Shown: piece after piece, positions 9,472-16,794 of the stretch
How positions within the stretch are numbered: the stretch's first letter is position 1
Layout: each line of letters starts with the position of its first letter
From: Pseudomonas sp. BGI-2
Lineage (GTDB): Bacteria; Pseudomonadota; Gammaproteobacteria; Pseudomonadales; Pseudomonadaceae
Direction of reading: 5' to 3'
Length of the DNA: 64,000 nucleotides
Assembly (NCBI RefSeq): GCF_004310295.1
Contig: NZ_SISB01000032.1
Span: 17,041 to 81,040, forward strand
Notes under the pieces: model-generated
What the model was told of the DNA's origin: nothing
The model's input: only the letters and a program-made list of their open reading frames with translations
Databases searched by the model: none
Made by a program: the position numbers and the translations under genes

Positions 9472-10453
9472 GGCGCACTCGGCGCCTCACGCCGACAGCC
9501 CGAGCAAATCCCGTTGGAGCCGCTGGAAAAAGCCGCTGACGATGCTGTTTTTCCTGGCGCTGATCGTGCTGTTCACCCTGCTCGCCCAGCGCATCGAATG
9601 GAACGAAGTCTTCGACACCCTGGCCGATTTCAAGGTGCGTACGCTGATCATCGCGTCGGGCCTGACGCTGGTGAGTTTTCTGGTTTACGCCTGTTTCGAC
9701 CTGATCGGTCGCACCTACATTCGCCAGGACCTGACCTGGAAGCAGATCTTGCCGGTGGGGATCATCAGCTACGCGTTCAACCTGAATCTGAGTGCCTGGG
9801 TCGGCGGCATAGCCATGCGTTATCGCCTCTATTCACGACTCGGGGTGAGCAAAAGCAACATCGCGAAAATCCTCGGGCTGAGCCTGGCGACGAACTGGTT
9901 CGGCTACATGGTGATTGCGGGCGCGGTGTTCAGCAGCGGCCTGGTCAGAATGCCCCCGGGCTGGAAGTTGAGCAGCGGTGCATTGCAAGGTGTGGGCGTG
10001 TTGCTGTTGCTGGTGAGCGCGGGATATCTGGCGGCGTGCCAATTCTCCAAGCGTCGGGAGTGGTCGATACGCGGGGTGGAAATCAACCTGCCTACCTTGC
10101 GCATGGCGGTGCTGCAACTGGCCCTCGGGGCACTTAACTGGTCGCTGATGGCGGCGGTGATTTTCACGCTGCTGCCAAACAAGCTGGATTATCCGTTGGT
10201 GTTGGGCGTGTTGCTGATCAGTGCGATTGCCGGGGTGATTACCCATATTCCTGCCGGGCTTGGGGTCTTGGAGGCGGTGTTCGTGGCGTTGTTGCAGCAT
10301 GAGGCTTCGCGGGGGAGTCTGGTGGCGGGGTTGCTGGCGTATCGGGCGATTTATTTTATTTTGCCGTTGTTGATTACGTTGGTGATGTATTTGATCGTTG
10401 AGGCCAAAGCGAAGTCGCTGCGGATTTCCAAGAAACACAAGGAGGCAGGTTGA
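9458..10453 (+). CDS. ybhN: YbhN-like integral membrane protein (UPF0104 / LPG synthase TM family), 331 aa
   Basis: Polytopic inner-membrane protein with about eight predicted helices, related to the membrane (flippase-like) part of lysylphosphatidylglycerol synthases but without the aminoacyl-transferase domain. Features seen are the early helix MLFFLALIVLFTLLA, the NLNLSAWVGGIAMRYRL segment near residue 105, and the late ITHIPAGLGVLEAVF motif characteristic of the family. It overlaps clsB by 14 bases and closes the operon. A role in lipid movement or homeostasis fits the context but is inferred. A REP pair follows directly. Confidence 0.9.
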   Translation: MSRVEAHSAPHADSPSKSRWSRWKKPLTMLFFLALIVLFTLLAQRIEWNEVFDTLADFKVRTLIIASGLTLVSFLVYACFDLIGRTYIRQDLTWKQILPVGIISYAFNLNLSAWVGGIAMRYRLYSRLGVSKSNIAKILGLSLATNWFGYMVIAGAVFSSGLVRMPPGWKLSSGALQGVGVLLLLVSAGYLAACQFSKRREWSIRGVEINLPTLRMAVLQLALGALNWSLMAAVIFTLLPNKLDYPLVLGVLLISAIAGVITHIPAGLGVLEAVFVALLQHEASRGSLVAGLLAYRAIYFILPLLITLVMYLIVEAKAKSLRISKKHKEAG

Positions 10454-10460
10454 TTTTGAG

Positions 10461-10575
10461 GACGCCTTCGCGGGCAAGCCTCGCTCCTACAGGTTGGGCG
10501 TCGACCACGATATTGCGCCCCCCATAAATCCGTAGGAGCGAGCGATGCGGCGACCCGACTTGCCCGATAAGGCGT
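10461..10575. repeat. Paired inverted REP element, GTAGGAGCGAG subtype
   Basis: GACGCCTTCGCGGGCAAGCCTCGCTCCTAC on the left is mirrored by GTAGGAGCGAG...CTTGCCCGATAAGGCGTC on the right. It lies between the convergent ybhN and the hydrolase gene and has the same subtype as the element at 3450-3555. It could help separate the converging transcripts; no independent U-tract terminator is seen. Confidence 0.82.
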
Positions 10576-10590
10576 CCGTAAGACCACGAC

Positions 10591-11349
10591 TCATTTCGAC
10601 TGGATAATGCTCAACCGCTCACCCACGACCATCTCGGTAATCCAGTCCACCAGAATCGAGGTGTATGCCTGTTGCGAAACCGGCTCGCTCAATGCGTGAT
10701 CGGCGCCGTCAATGACCCGGTGCGTCAGCGAATGCGTCTGCTGGCATGCAGCGCGGTAGCTCATGATCGTCGAGTGAGGCACATAGTCGTCGGTCTCGGA
10801 CTCGACCAGCAGCACATCCCCGGTGAATTGCGAGCAGGCATGCAGCGCGCGATTGCTGTCGGCGCGCACCAGCGTGTTGCGGTAATCGCGCAAATCAGCC
10901 TTGTCCAGTTCACGTTTGGGCGTGTGCCATTCATCGTCGCGATACAGCGCCGGCACCCGTAGCGCCAGCCAACGCACCGGGCGCAACGAGGTCAGGATCG
11001 AGGCCAGGTAACCGCCGTAACTGGTGCCCACCACCGCAATGGCGGAAGTATCGAGCGCCGGATGGGCGAGCAAGCGGTCGTACGCCGCCAGCAGGTCACG
11101 CAGGTTGTCTTCACGCGTAACGCGAGTGAGCGGGATGCCGGTGCCACCGGTGTGCCCGCGCAAGTCGAACGTCAGGCACACGCAGCCCAAACCGGCGATG
11201 CCTTTGGCCCGTTCCAGGTCCCGCTCCTGGCTGCCACCCCAACCGTGCACAAACAACACGCCGGGGACTTTCGATTTGGGGCTCAGAAAAGTGCCGCTCA
11301 TCTGTTCATCGTCGATGTCGATCTGAATGGTTTCGCTTCTAGCCGTCAT
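10591..11349 (-). CDS. Alpha/beta hydrolase (dienelactone hydrolase-like), 252 aa
   Basis: Cytosolic serine hydrolase fold. PGVLFVHGWGG near residue 29 is the oxyanion region, VVGTSYGG carries the nucleophile Ser110, and TDDYVPHS and DGADHALSEP near the C-terminus supply the likely Asp and His. Single-domain length is normal. The substrate cannot be told from sequence; an esterase or peptidase role is equally possible. The start ATG (11349) lies inside the 3' end of the DUF3182 gene (11-base overlap), so the two are probably co-translated. Confidence 0.88.
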   Translation of the reverse strand: MTARSETIQIDIDDEQMSGTFLSPKSKVPGVLFVHGWGGSQERDLERAKGIAGLGCVCLTFDLRGHTGGTGIPLTRVTREDNLRDLLAAYDRLLAHPALDTSAIAVVGTSYGGYLASILTSLRPVRWLALRVPALYRDDEWHTPKRELDKADLRDYRNTLVRADSNRALHACSQFTGDVLLVESETDDYVPHSTIMSYRAACQQTHSLTHRVIDGADHALSEPVSQQAYTSILVDWITEMVVGERLSIIQSK

Positions 11350-12454
11350 AGGATTTGACCGTTACGTACTTGAGAAGAAAGACACTGTTTTCCGCCGGCC
11401 CGCGGTACACCTCGATGGCGTCCGCCGGCAGCGGTTGATCGATGTAGGTTTCTACCGAGGACACGCGAATCGCGCGCATCTGCGGGTCGTTGACGAAACT
11501 CTGCAACGCGGCCACTTCGGCACTGCTGGCCCCGCCCATGCGCCAGGACTGTTCAAGCACGCCGCTGCGCTGTTTGCCGTGGCTGTCCAGGCCTTGGGCA
11601 ATGTCGTAGTTGCGGCGCGAGGCGTAGAAACCGGGATAGGCCTCGTCCGCCGCACTGTCGAACACTTGCGCCTGCCGGATCGCCAGTCGCACATCGTCAG
11701 GAAGGTCCAGTTCCAGTTCCAGCAGGTCTTCGTAATCACCCTGCACCACCAGCAGATTGGAACCTCCATAAACCTGCTCGCCCTGACCGTCTTCGGTCAA
11801 GTATTGATCACCGCAATAACTCAGCACCTTGCCGCCGATAAAGCTCTGGCCGACGCTGTGGGTGATCACTTTGTCGAGATCCTGCTCAAGCACCACGCCT
11901 TCGCTGAACAGTGCCTTGGCATCGGGGCGCGCCAGTACGGCATCGAATTGGTCGAGGCTTTTGATCACTTCCTGCCCACGTCCGGCGCAGGCATGAATCG
12001 GTTTGATGCGAATAGGGCCTGCGTAGAGCAAATGCTCCGCCGCCGGCCGTGCATCGTCGAACGAGAACACGCTGAGACCATCGAGCACGACGTTGCATAC
12101 CCGTTCGGAAAACAGCGCAGACCAGCCTTCCGGGGCATGCGCATTTTTGCTACGCAACCCGTGGCTGATGGCTTTGGTGCAGATGAAGTCGTGATCGACG
12201 TAACCGCCCCACAAATCGTCAGGCCCCTTGACGCCTAAAGCGCGGGCGGCAGCGACACCGACCAGGGTTTGAGTCGGCAACAGATAAAGGTCCCGGCCGT
12301 TGTGAAGTTCGGGGGCGTAACTGCCGCCGAACTTGAGCCCGAGGATTTGCGCCAGCCAACGGGCCAGCGCGCGATTGGTTTCGACTTCGTGCAGGGGCGC
12401 CTCGGAGCGGACAGAATGGGCGACCACCAGCTTCTTGCGATTTGTTGGGGTCAT
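11339..12454 (-). CDS. DUF3182 family protein, ATP-grasp-like, 371 aa
   Basis: Member of a proteobacterial family of unknown function (DUF3182). I see features that resemble an ATP-grasp fold: a basic and glycine-rich segment IRIKPIHACAGRGQEVI (candidate ATP-binding lysine and loop), GVVLEQDL (adenine-contact-like strand), and acidic residues further on. The N-terminal half contains LPTQTLVG and LWGGYVDHDFICTKAISHGL. If this reading is right it would ligate a carboxylate to an amine or thiol. The overlap with the downstream hydrolase gene suggests a joint pathway. Function is not known. Confidence 0.8.
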   Translation of the reverse strand: MTPTNRKKLVVAHSVRSEAPLHEVETNRALARWLAQILGLKFGGSYAPELHNGRDLYLLPTQTLVGVAAARALGVKGPDDLWGGYVDHDFICTKAISHGLRSKNAHAPEGWSALFSERVCNVVLDGLSVFSFDDARPAAEHLLYAGPIRIKPIHACAGRGQEVIKSLDQFDAVLARPDAKALFSEGVVLEQDLDKVITHSVGQSFIGGKVLSYCGDQYLTEDGQGEQVYGGSNLLVVQGDYEDLLELELDLPDDVRLAIRQAQVFDSAADEAYPGFYASRRNYDIAQGLDSHGKQRSGVLEQSWRMGGASSAEVAALQSFVNDPQMRAIRVSSVETYIDQPLPADAIEVYRGPAENSVFLLKYVTVKSYDG

Positions 12455-12645
12455 GCGTCCCCCTTCAATCTGCGTTTGATGAATGTAGTTGAAGGGGTGC
12501 AGAGATCAAGCCATTGAGGGCTGGATAGAAACGACTTTCGAATCAGGCAGTTGCTGAGAGGGTAATGGCACGAAGCCTGTTTTATTCTGCACGATGCCCC
12601 GCCCAGCTCCTGCATTTTGCACGATCCAAGCCTTGCACAGAGCCA

Positions 12646-12737
12646 ATGTGGGAGCGGGCTTGCTCGCGAAAGCGGTGAGTCAGTCTGCATCAATGTCGAC
12701 TGACACACCGCTTTCGCGAGCAAGCCCGCTCCCACAT
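12646..12737. repeat. Paired inverted REP element (GTGGGAGCGGG subtype) in the 12455-12758 gap
   Basis: GTGGGAGCGGGCTTGCTCGCGAAAGCGGTG is mirrored by CACCGCTTTCGCGAGCAAGCCCGCTCCCAC. It fills the left half of a 304-base stretch between the DUF3182 gene and the GlxA-type regulator. The rest of that stretch holds no open frame I would support, and I see no clear promoter or terminator there. Confidence 0.88.
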
Positions 12738-12758
12738 TTAACAGTGCGGTGATATGGA

Positions 12759-13754
12759 CTACCGCGTTAGGGCTGCTGTCGGCGTCACCCCAAATCGGGT
12801 GCGGTAATCACTCGGCGCCAGCCCGGTGATTTTCTTGAACGTCGCCCGAAACGCCCCGGGGTCTTGATAGCCCACGGTCCACGCGATGTGATCGATGGTG
12901 CCGTTGGTGAACTCGAGCATTTCCCGAGCCTTGCCGACCCGCAGGTGCTGGCAGTACTCGGTGGGTTTCAACCCGGTCGTCGCGCGGAATCGGCGCAGGA
13001 ACGTGCGCTCTTCCAGCCCCGCCCGCTCGGCCATTGCCGTCAACGACACATCAGTAGCCCCGGTGCTTTGCAGCCAATGCTGAACCTTGAGAATCGACGC
13101 ATCGCCATGGCTGAGAATCGGTGAAAAATTGCTGCCGCATTCACTCGCGCTGTCGCTGTGCTCCACCACCAGGAAACGCGCGGTGCCGGTGGCGATACTC
13201 GGGCCGAGTAGACGGTCTACCAGGCGCAAGCCCAGCTCGGACCAGGCCATCAGCCCGGCGGTGGTGATCAGGTCGCCGTCGTCGACGATGGGCGTATCCG
13301 CCTTGAGCTTGATGGCCGGGTAACGCTCGGCGAAGGTTTTGGCCGAGGTCCAGTGCGTGGTGGCGCTGCGGCCATCGAGCAAGCCACTTTCCGCCAGCAG
13401 AATCGAGCCAACGCAGACGCCACCGAGGGTCGCGCCCTGCGCATGTTGCTGACGCATCCAGTGGATCAGCGCCTGCGGTGCCTGGCCTTCGGAAAACCCG
13501 GCAATCGACGGCGGAATCAACACCGCCACCAATGGGCGGTCGGGCCCCGGATGACTGTCGTAAACCCGCTCGGGCGCCTGATCGCCATCAACTTGCCAAT
13601 GGCTGACCCGCAGCAACGGCAACTGCGCAGACTGATGCTCGGCGGCAATTCGGTTGGCCACGCCGAACAGGTCGGTCAACCCATGCACCGCCGCCATCTG
13701 CGCGCCGGGATAAATCAGCACGCCGAGTTCAGCGATTGCCCTTTCTGCGTCCAT
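12759..13754 (-). CDS. GlxA-family AraC/XylS transcriptional regulator, 331 aa
   Basis: Two domains: an N-terminal DJ-1/PfpI-like domain (residues 1-200; GVLIYPG at the start, GVCVGSILLAESGLL at the nucleophile-elbow position) and a C-terminal AraC double helix-turn-helix (residues 225-325; AGLEERTFLRRFRATTGLKP, then WTVGYQDPGAFRATFKKI). Such proteins usually activate catabolic genes. I start at ATG 13754 (MDAERAIAEL), where the PfpI-like strand begins; the frame is open further upstream but the extra residues are not family-like. It is divergent from the isochorismatase-like gene with about 100 bases between, so it likely controls that gene. The effector is unknown. Confidence 0.9.
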   Translation of the reverse strand: MDAERAIAELGVLIYPGAQMAAVHGLTDLFGVANRIAAEHQSAQLPLLRVSHWQVDGDQAPERVYDSHPGPDRPLVAVLIPPSIAGFSEGQAPQALIHWMRQQHAQGATLGGVCVGSILLAESGLLDGRSATTHWTSAKTFAERYPAIKLKADTPIVDDGDLITTAGLMAWSELGLRLVDRLLGPSIATGTARFLVVEHSDSASECGSNFSPILSHGDASILKVQHWLQSTGATDVSLTAMAERAGLEERTFLRRFRATTGLKPTEYCQHLRVGKAREMLEFTNGTIDHIAWTVGYQDPGAFRATFKKITGLAPSDYRTRFGVTPTAALTR

Positions 13755-13858
13755 TGTCAGTTTTCCCCTTTCTATTGTCGGTGCGGCCAATCCCCGGTCG
13801 GCCTTCCAGAGCCAATACTTCATTCCACACCCAACGCACACACTTCGAGGAAACAGCC

Positions 13859-14413
13859 ATGGCCAAGCAAGCACTCATCGTAGTCGATATCCAAAACGAC
13901 TACTTCCCCCACGGCAAGTGGCCGCTGGTCGGCGCCGACGCTGCAGCCGACAACGCCGTCCGTCTGCTCAAAGCCTTTCGCGATGCCGGTGATTCGGTGG
14001 TGCACATCCGTCACGAATTCACCTCCGAAGAAGCTCCATTTTTCACCCCGGGTTCGGAAGGCGCGAAGTTGCACCCCAAAGTCCTGAATCGCGCCGATGA
14101 GCCGGTGGTGCTCAAGCACTTCGTCAACTCGTTCCGTGAAACCGAACTCAAGTCGATCCTCGACGAGCAAGGCGTCAAGGAACTGGTGGTCGTCGGCAGC
14201 ATGAGCCACATGTGCGTCGATGGCATCACCCGCGCCGCTGCCGATTTCGGCTACACCGTCACCGTGATCCACGACGCCTGTGCCTCACGCGACCTGGAAT
14301 TCAACGGCGTCACGGTGCCCGCCGCACACGTTCACGCTGCCTTTATGTCGGCCCTGGGTTTCGCCTATGCGAGCGTGATCTCCACTGATGAATTCCTGGC
14401 AGCCAGCCACTAA
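13859..14413 (+). CDS. Cysteine hydrolase, isochorismatase family, 184 aa
   Basis: Cytosolic alpha/beta hydrolase-like enzyme using a Cys-Asp-Lys triad. Asp10 (LIVVDIQNDYF), Lys86 (VVLKHFVNSF) and Cys119 (SMSHMCVDG) are all present, so it should be active as an amidase, nicotinamidase-like or related hydrolase. The sequence does not point to true isochorismatase, since no ArCP domain or enterobactin genes are present. The ATG at 13859 has GAGG just upstream; an in-frame upstream extension lacks family similarity. It is single and closed by a strong terminator. It is divergent from the GlxA-type regulator. Confidence 0.9.
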   Translation: MAKQALIVVDIQNDYFPHGKWPLVGADAAADNAVRLLKAFRDAGDSVVHIRHEFTSEEAPFFTPGSEGAKLHPKVLNRADEPVVLKHFVNSFRETELKSILDEQGVKELVVVGSMSHMCVDGITRAAADFGYTVTVIHDACASRDLEFNGVTVPAAHVHAAFMSALGFAYASVISTDEFLAASH

Positions 14414-14439
14414 CGTCATAACGTATTGATCAAATTCCG

Positions 14440-14478
14440 AAAAAGGCCCGCCGCGTTGACGCGCTGCGGGCCTTTTTC
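14440..14478 (+). terminator. Rho-independent terminator after the cysteine hydrolase
   Basis: AAAAAGGCCCGCCGCG, loop TTGA, then CGCGCTGCGGGCCTTTTT: a long stem with one bulged position and a U-tract. It works for the + strand, and the A-run on the left makes it usable in the other direction too. Confidence 0.9.
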
Positions 14479-14506
14479 GTGGGTCGGGAAAAGTAATACA
14501 AAAAAT

Positions 14507-14564
14507 CTCACGCGTGAGCTATTGAGAGTGGCAAAAATAGCCTGTAGTGTTTCCCACGCGTGAG
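14507..14564 (+). promoter_or_regulatory. Promoter flanked by two near-identical palindromic operators
   Basis: A sigma70-like promoter reads TTGAGA (14522-14527), 17-base spacer, TAGTGT (14545-14550). A perfect 12-base palindrome CTCACGCGTGAG (14507-14518) ends 3 bases upstream of the -35. A second copy, CCCACGCGTGAG (14553-14564, one mismatch; core CACGCGTG fully symmetric), covers the predicted start site near 14557. Centre-to-centre distance is 46 bp. Placement on both sides suggests repression by one dimeric regulator binding twice, or activation from the upstream site. The regulator is not encoded next to it. Confidence 0.72.
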
Positions 14565-14587
14565 TTTTTCACAACGAGGTCAGCCCC

Positions 14588-15277
14588 ATGAAAAGCAGCT
14601 CTCCATCGAGCCCTCCAACCGGGCCCGATACCGATTCAGCAAACCGCAAGGGAGAGCGCGCGAAACCGTCCGCGAAAAAGCCATCGAGCTTTTACATGAA
14701 GCAGATGCGCGCGGGCCTGGGTGCCGCCGGTTATGTGAAACACGAGACTTGGGTGCTTCCCGAAAACCGAAGCCTGCTCAAGCAGATGGAGAAACAGCTT
14801 CGCCAACCGATTCTGGCTGGCTCATTCATGTCGGAGAATTACATGAGCGCAGGTACTAACTGGAACATCGATCGACTCTTCACCGCCCTTCAGGCACTGG
14901 ACGAAGTGGTTTCGAACGACATCACGCTTTCTCTCGTTCAAGGCTCCGAGTCCAGCATCAAGCTGGAAATGAACGATTTCGGTGGCTTGCCGATTTACAT
15001 CGCGGTGGTGGGTGAACAGATCATCGTCGATACCGTTCTGGTCGACGTCGAGTCCATCAACGACGTACCGGCATTCAATGACGCCGTGCTGCGCAGCCGG
15101 GAAATGTTCCCGCTGTCCTCGATCGGTATCGAGTCCATGCCGAACGGGCAGATTGTTTACAACATGTTCGGCGCCCTGAGCTCCGACTCCAGCCTGACGA
15201 ACATCGTGACCGAGGCCAAAACCCTCGTCGACAACGTCCAGCGCGCCAGCGAAGCCTTCGAACGTTTCTTCAATTAA
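14588..15277 (+). CDS. yjfI: DUF2170 family protein (YjfI-like), 229 aa
   Basis: First gene of the eight-gene operon. It has a basic, Ser/Pro-rich N-terminal tail (about residues 1-35), then a 2-layer domain recognisable as DUF2170: LKLEMNDFGGLPIYIAVVG-like strands near residue 125 and a conserved RSREMFPLSSIGIE segment near residue 170. No membrane helix or enzyme motif is visible. In E. coli the homologue yjfI precedes the PspA-like yjfJ, as here, so a chaperone-like or adaptor role for the PspA homologue is a reasonable guess but unproven. Start ATG is preceded by GAGG. Spacing to the next gene is 24 bases. Confidence 0.85.
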   Translation: MKSSSPSSPPTGPDTDSANRKGERAKPSAKKPSSFYMKQMRAGLGAAGYVKHETWVLPENRSLLKQMEKQLRQPILAGSFMSENYMSAGTNWNIDRLFTALQALDEVVSNDITLSLVQGSESSIKLEMNDFGGLPIYIAVVGEQIIVDTVLVDVESINDVPAFNDAVLRSREMFPLSSIGIESMPNGQIVYNMFGALSSDSSLTNIVTEAKTLVDNVQRASEAFERFFN

Positions 15278-15301
15278 TTATTCGGGAATAGGGAATATCC
15301 A

Positions 15302-16000
15302 ATGACTCAGTCCATCTGGAGCAAATTGTTCACCGCGCTGCGCGGCGGTGCCAATGAAGTCGGCGAATCGATCGTCGACCAACAGGCCCTGCGTATCCTC
15401 GACCAGGAAATTCGCGATGCTGACAGCGCCCTGGCCAACGCCAAGCGTGAGCTGGTCACCATCATGGCCAAGCACAAACTGTCGGCCGACCGCGTCAGCG
15501 AGTACAACGCCAAGATCAAGGACCTGGAATCCAAGGCCCTGGCTGCGATCCAGGCCAACCGTGAAGACCTGGCCCTGGAAGTGGCCGAAGCCATATCGAC
15601 CCTGACCAACGAACTGGACGTCGAGCAAAAGCAGGCCAACGAATTCGGCGGTTACGCTGAAAACATGCGCAAGGACATCACCAAGGCCGAAAACCGCATC
15701 AAAAGCCTGCGCCAGCAAGTGGACATGGCCAAGGCCCGCGAAAGCGTTCAGAAAGCCCAGGTCAGCGCTTCGATTGCCAGTGGCGGCGCCAACGGCAAGC
15801 TGGAAACCGCCGTCGGCACGCTGAACCGCTTGCAGGCCAAGCAGCAGCAACGCGCGGCTGAACTGGAAGCGCAGGACCAACTGGCCGATGCGTCGACCGG
15901 CACTGACCTGGAACGCAAACTGCGCGAAGCCGGCATCACGCCGAACGAAGGCAGCGCCAATGCGATTCTGGAACGCCTGAAGAAAAAATCGGCTGAGTAA
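15302..16000 (+). CDS. yjfJ: PspA/IM30 family protein (YjfJ-like), 232 aa
   Basis: Peripheral inner-membrane protein related to phage-shock protein A and Vipp1. Almost the whole length is predicted coiled coil with charged heptads (LANAKRELVTIMAKHKLSAD, later NRIKSLRQQVDMAKARE). The N-terminus WSKLFTALRGGANEVGES fits the membrane-binding amphipathic helix, and the C-terminus ILERLKKK is PspA-like. It is likely to form oligomers that support membrane integrity under stress. No PspB, PspC or PspF genes are nearby, so this is not the classical psp operon. A REP pair follows before the next gene. Confidence 0.9.
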   Translation: MTQSIWSKLFTALRGGANEVGESIVDQQALRILDQEIRDADSALANAKRELVTIMAKHKLSADRVSEYNAKIKDLESKALAAIQANREDLALEVAEAISTLTNELDVEQKQANEFGGYAENMRKDITKAENRIKSLRQQVDMAKARESVQKAQVSASIASGGANGKLETAVGTLNRLQAKQQQRAAELEAQDQLADASTGTDLERKLREAGITPNEGSANAILERLKKKSAE

Positions 16001-16026
16001 TCGACTCAGCCGCCGGACGCGTAACC

Positions 16027-16117
16027 TGTGGGAGCGGGCTTGCTCGCGAAGAGGGAGTATCAGTCGACATCGATGTTGCCTGACACACCGCCTTCGCGAG
16101 CAAGCCCGCTCCCACAT
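16027..16117. repeat. Paired inverted REP element inside the yjfI-type operon
   Basis: TGTGGGAGCGGGCTTGCTCGCGAA on the left mirrored by TTCGCGAGCAAGCCCGCTCCCACA on the right. It sits between the PspA-like gene and the rhomboid gene, the widest gap in the operon (160 bases). It may stabilise the upstream mRNA or damp downstream expression. Confidence 0.88.
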
Positions 16118-16160
16118 GGAATGTGCTCAACTGACGGACATTCAACTGTCGAGGTCAAGG

Positions 16161-16724
16161 ATGGATGCCCTGAAGGGTTTCAAGACAATCGCAGGCCTGG
16201 CCCTCTTCATGGTCGCGCTGCAACTGCTCAACGTTGCGACCGGCTACAGCCTTATGGCATTCGGCCTGATCCCGAGAACCGTGCACGGTCTGCTCGGCAT
16301 CATCACCTCGCCTTTTCTGCACGCTTCCTTTGCGCACCTGAGCGCGAACCTGGTGGCCTTTTTGATACTGGGCACCCTGGTCATTATCGAAGGGCTCAAC
16401 CGCTTCCTTGCCGTCAGCGCGATCATTATTCTGCTGGGCGGCGCGCTGGTCTGGCTGTTCGGCTTTGCAGGCGTACACATCGGCGCCAGCGGCTGGGTAT
16501 TCGGGCTCTGGGCGTACCTCTTGTCCCGTGCCTGGTTTCAAAGGAGCTGGGGCAACCTGATAACGGCCGGCGTCGTGGCCCTGCTCTATGGCGGCCTGAT
16601 ATTTGGCTTTCTTCCTCGTCAGGGCGTTTCCTTCGAAGGTCATCTGTTTGGTGCGCTCGCCGGATTTATTGCAGCCAAGGTACTTTTCTCCGCGTCGCGC
16701 AGCAGGTTTAATGCCGCCCGGTAA
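16161..16724 (+). CDS. Rhomboid-family intramembrane serine protease, 187 aa
   Basis: Six predicted membrane helices with rhomboid catalytic features. His59 and Asn63 in HLSANLVAF form the oxyanion region, Ser110 in HIGASGWVFG is the nucleophile, and His161 in EGHLFGALAG completes the dyad. The compact 187-aa form lacks a cytoplasmic domain, unlike GlpG. I chose ATG 16161 because GAGG lies 6 bases before it; the open frame extends upstream only into the REP element. It cleaves membrane-spanning substrates; in this operon the neighbours with membrane segments (K+ channel, DUF350 protein) or a lipoprotein anchor (DUF1190) are possible targets, which is inference. Confidence 0.87.
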   Translation: MDALKGFKTIAGLALFMVALQLLNVATGYSLMAFGLIPRTVHGLLGIITSPFLHASFAHLSANLVAFLILGTLVIIEGLNRFLAVSAIIILLGGALVWLFGFAGVHIGASGWVFGLWAYLLSRAWFQRSWGNLITAGVVALLYGGLIFGFLPRQGVSFEGHLFGALAGFIAAKVLFSASRSRFNAAR

Positions 16725-16794
16725 CCGCACTTAAGCGTTCAGAAGTCGGGGCGATTACTTCGTCGGAACGAGTACCCACGGAGTCAGGGACGAA

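Noticed and set aside
15278..16117. Minus-strand frame opposite the PspA-like gene
   Set aside because: Shadow of coiled-coil coding sequence and part of the REP element.
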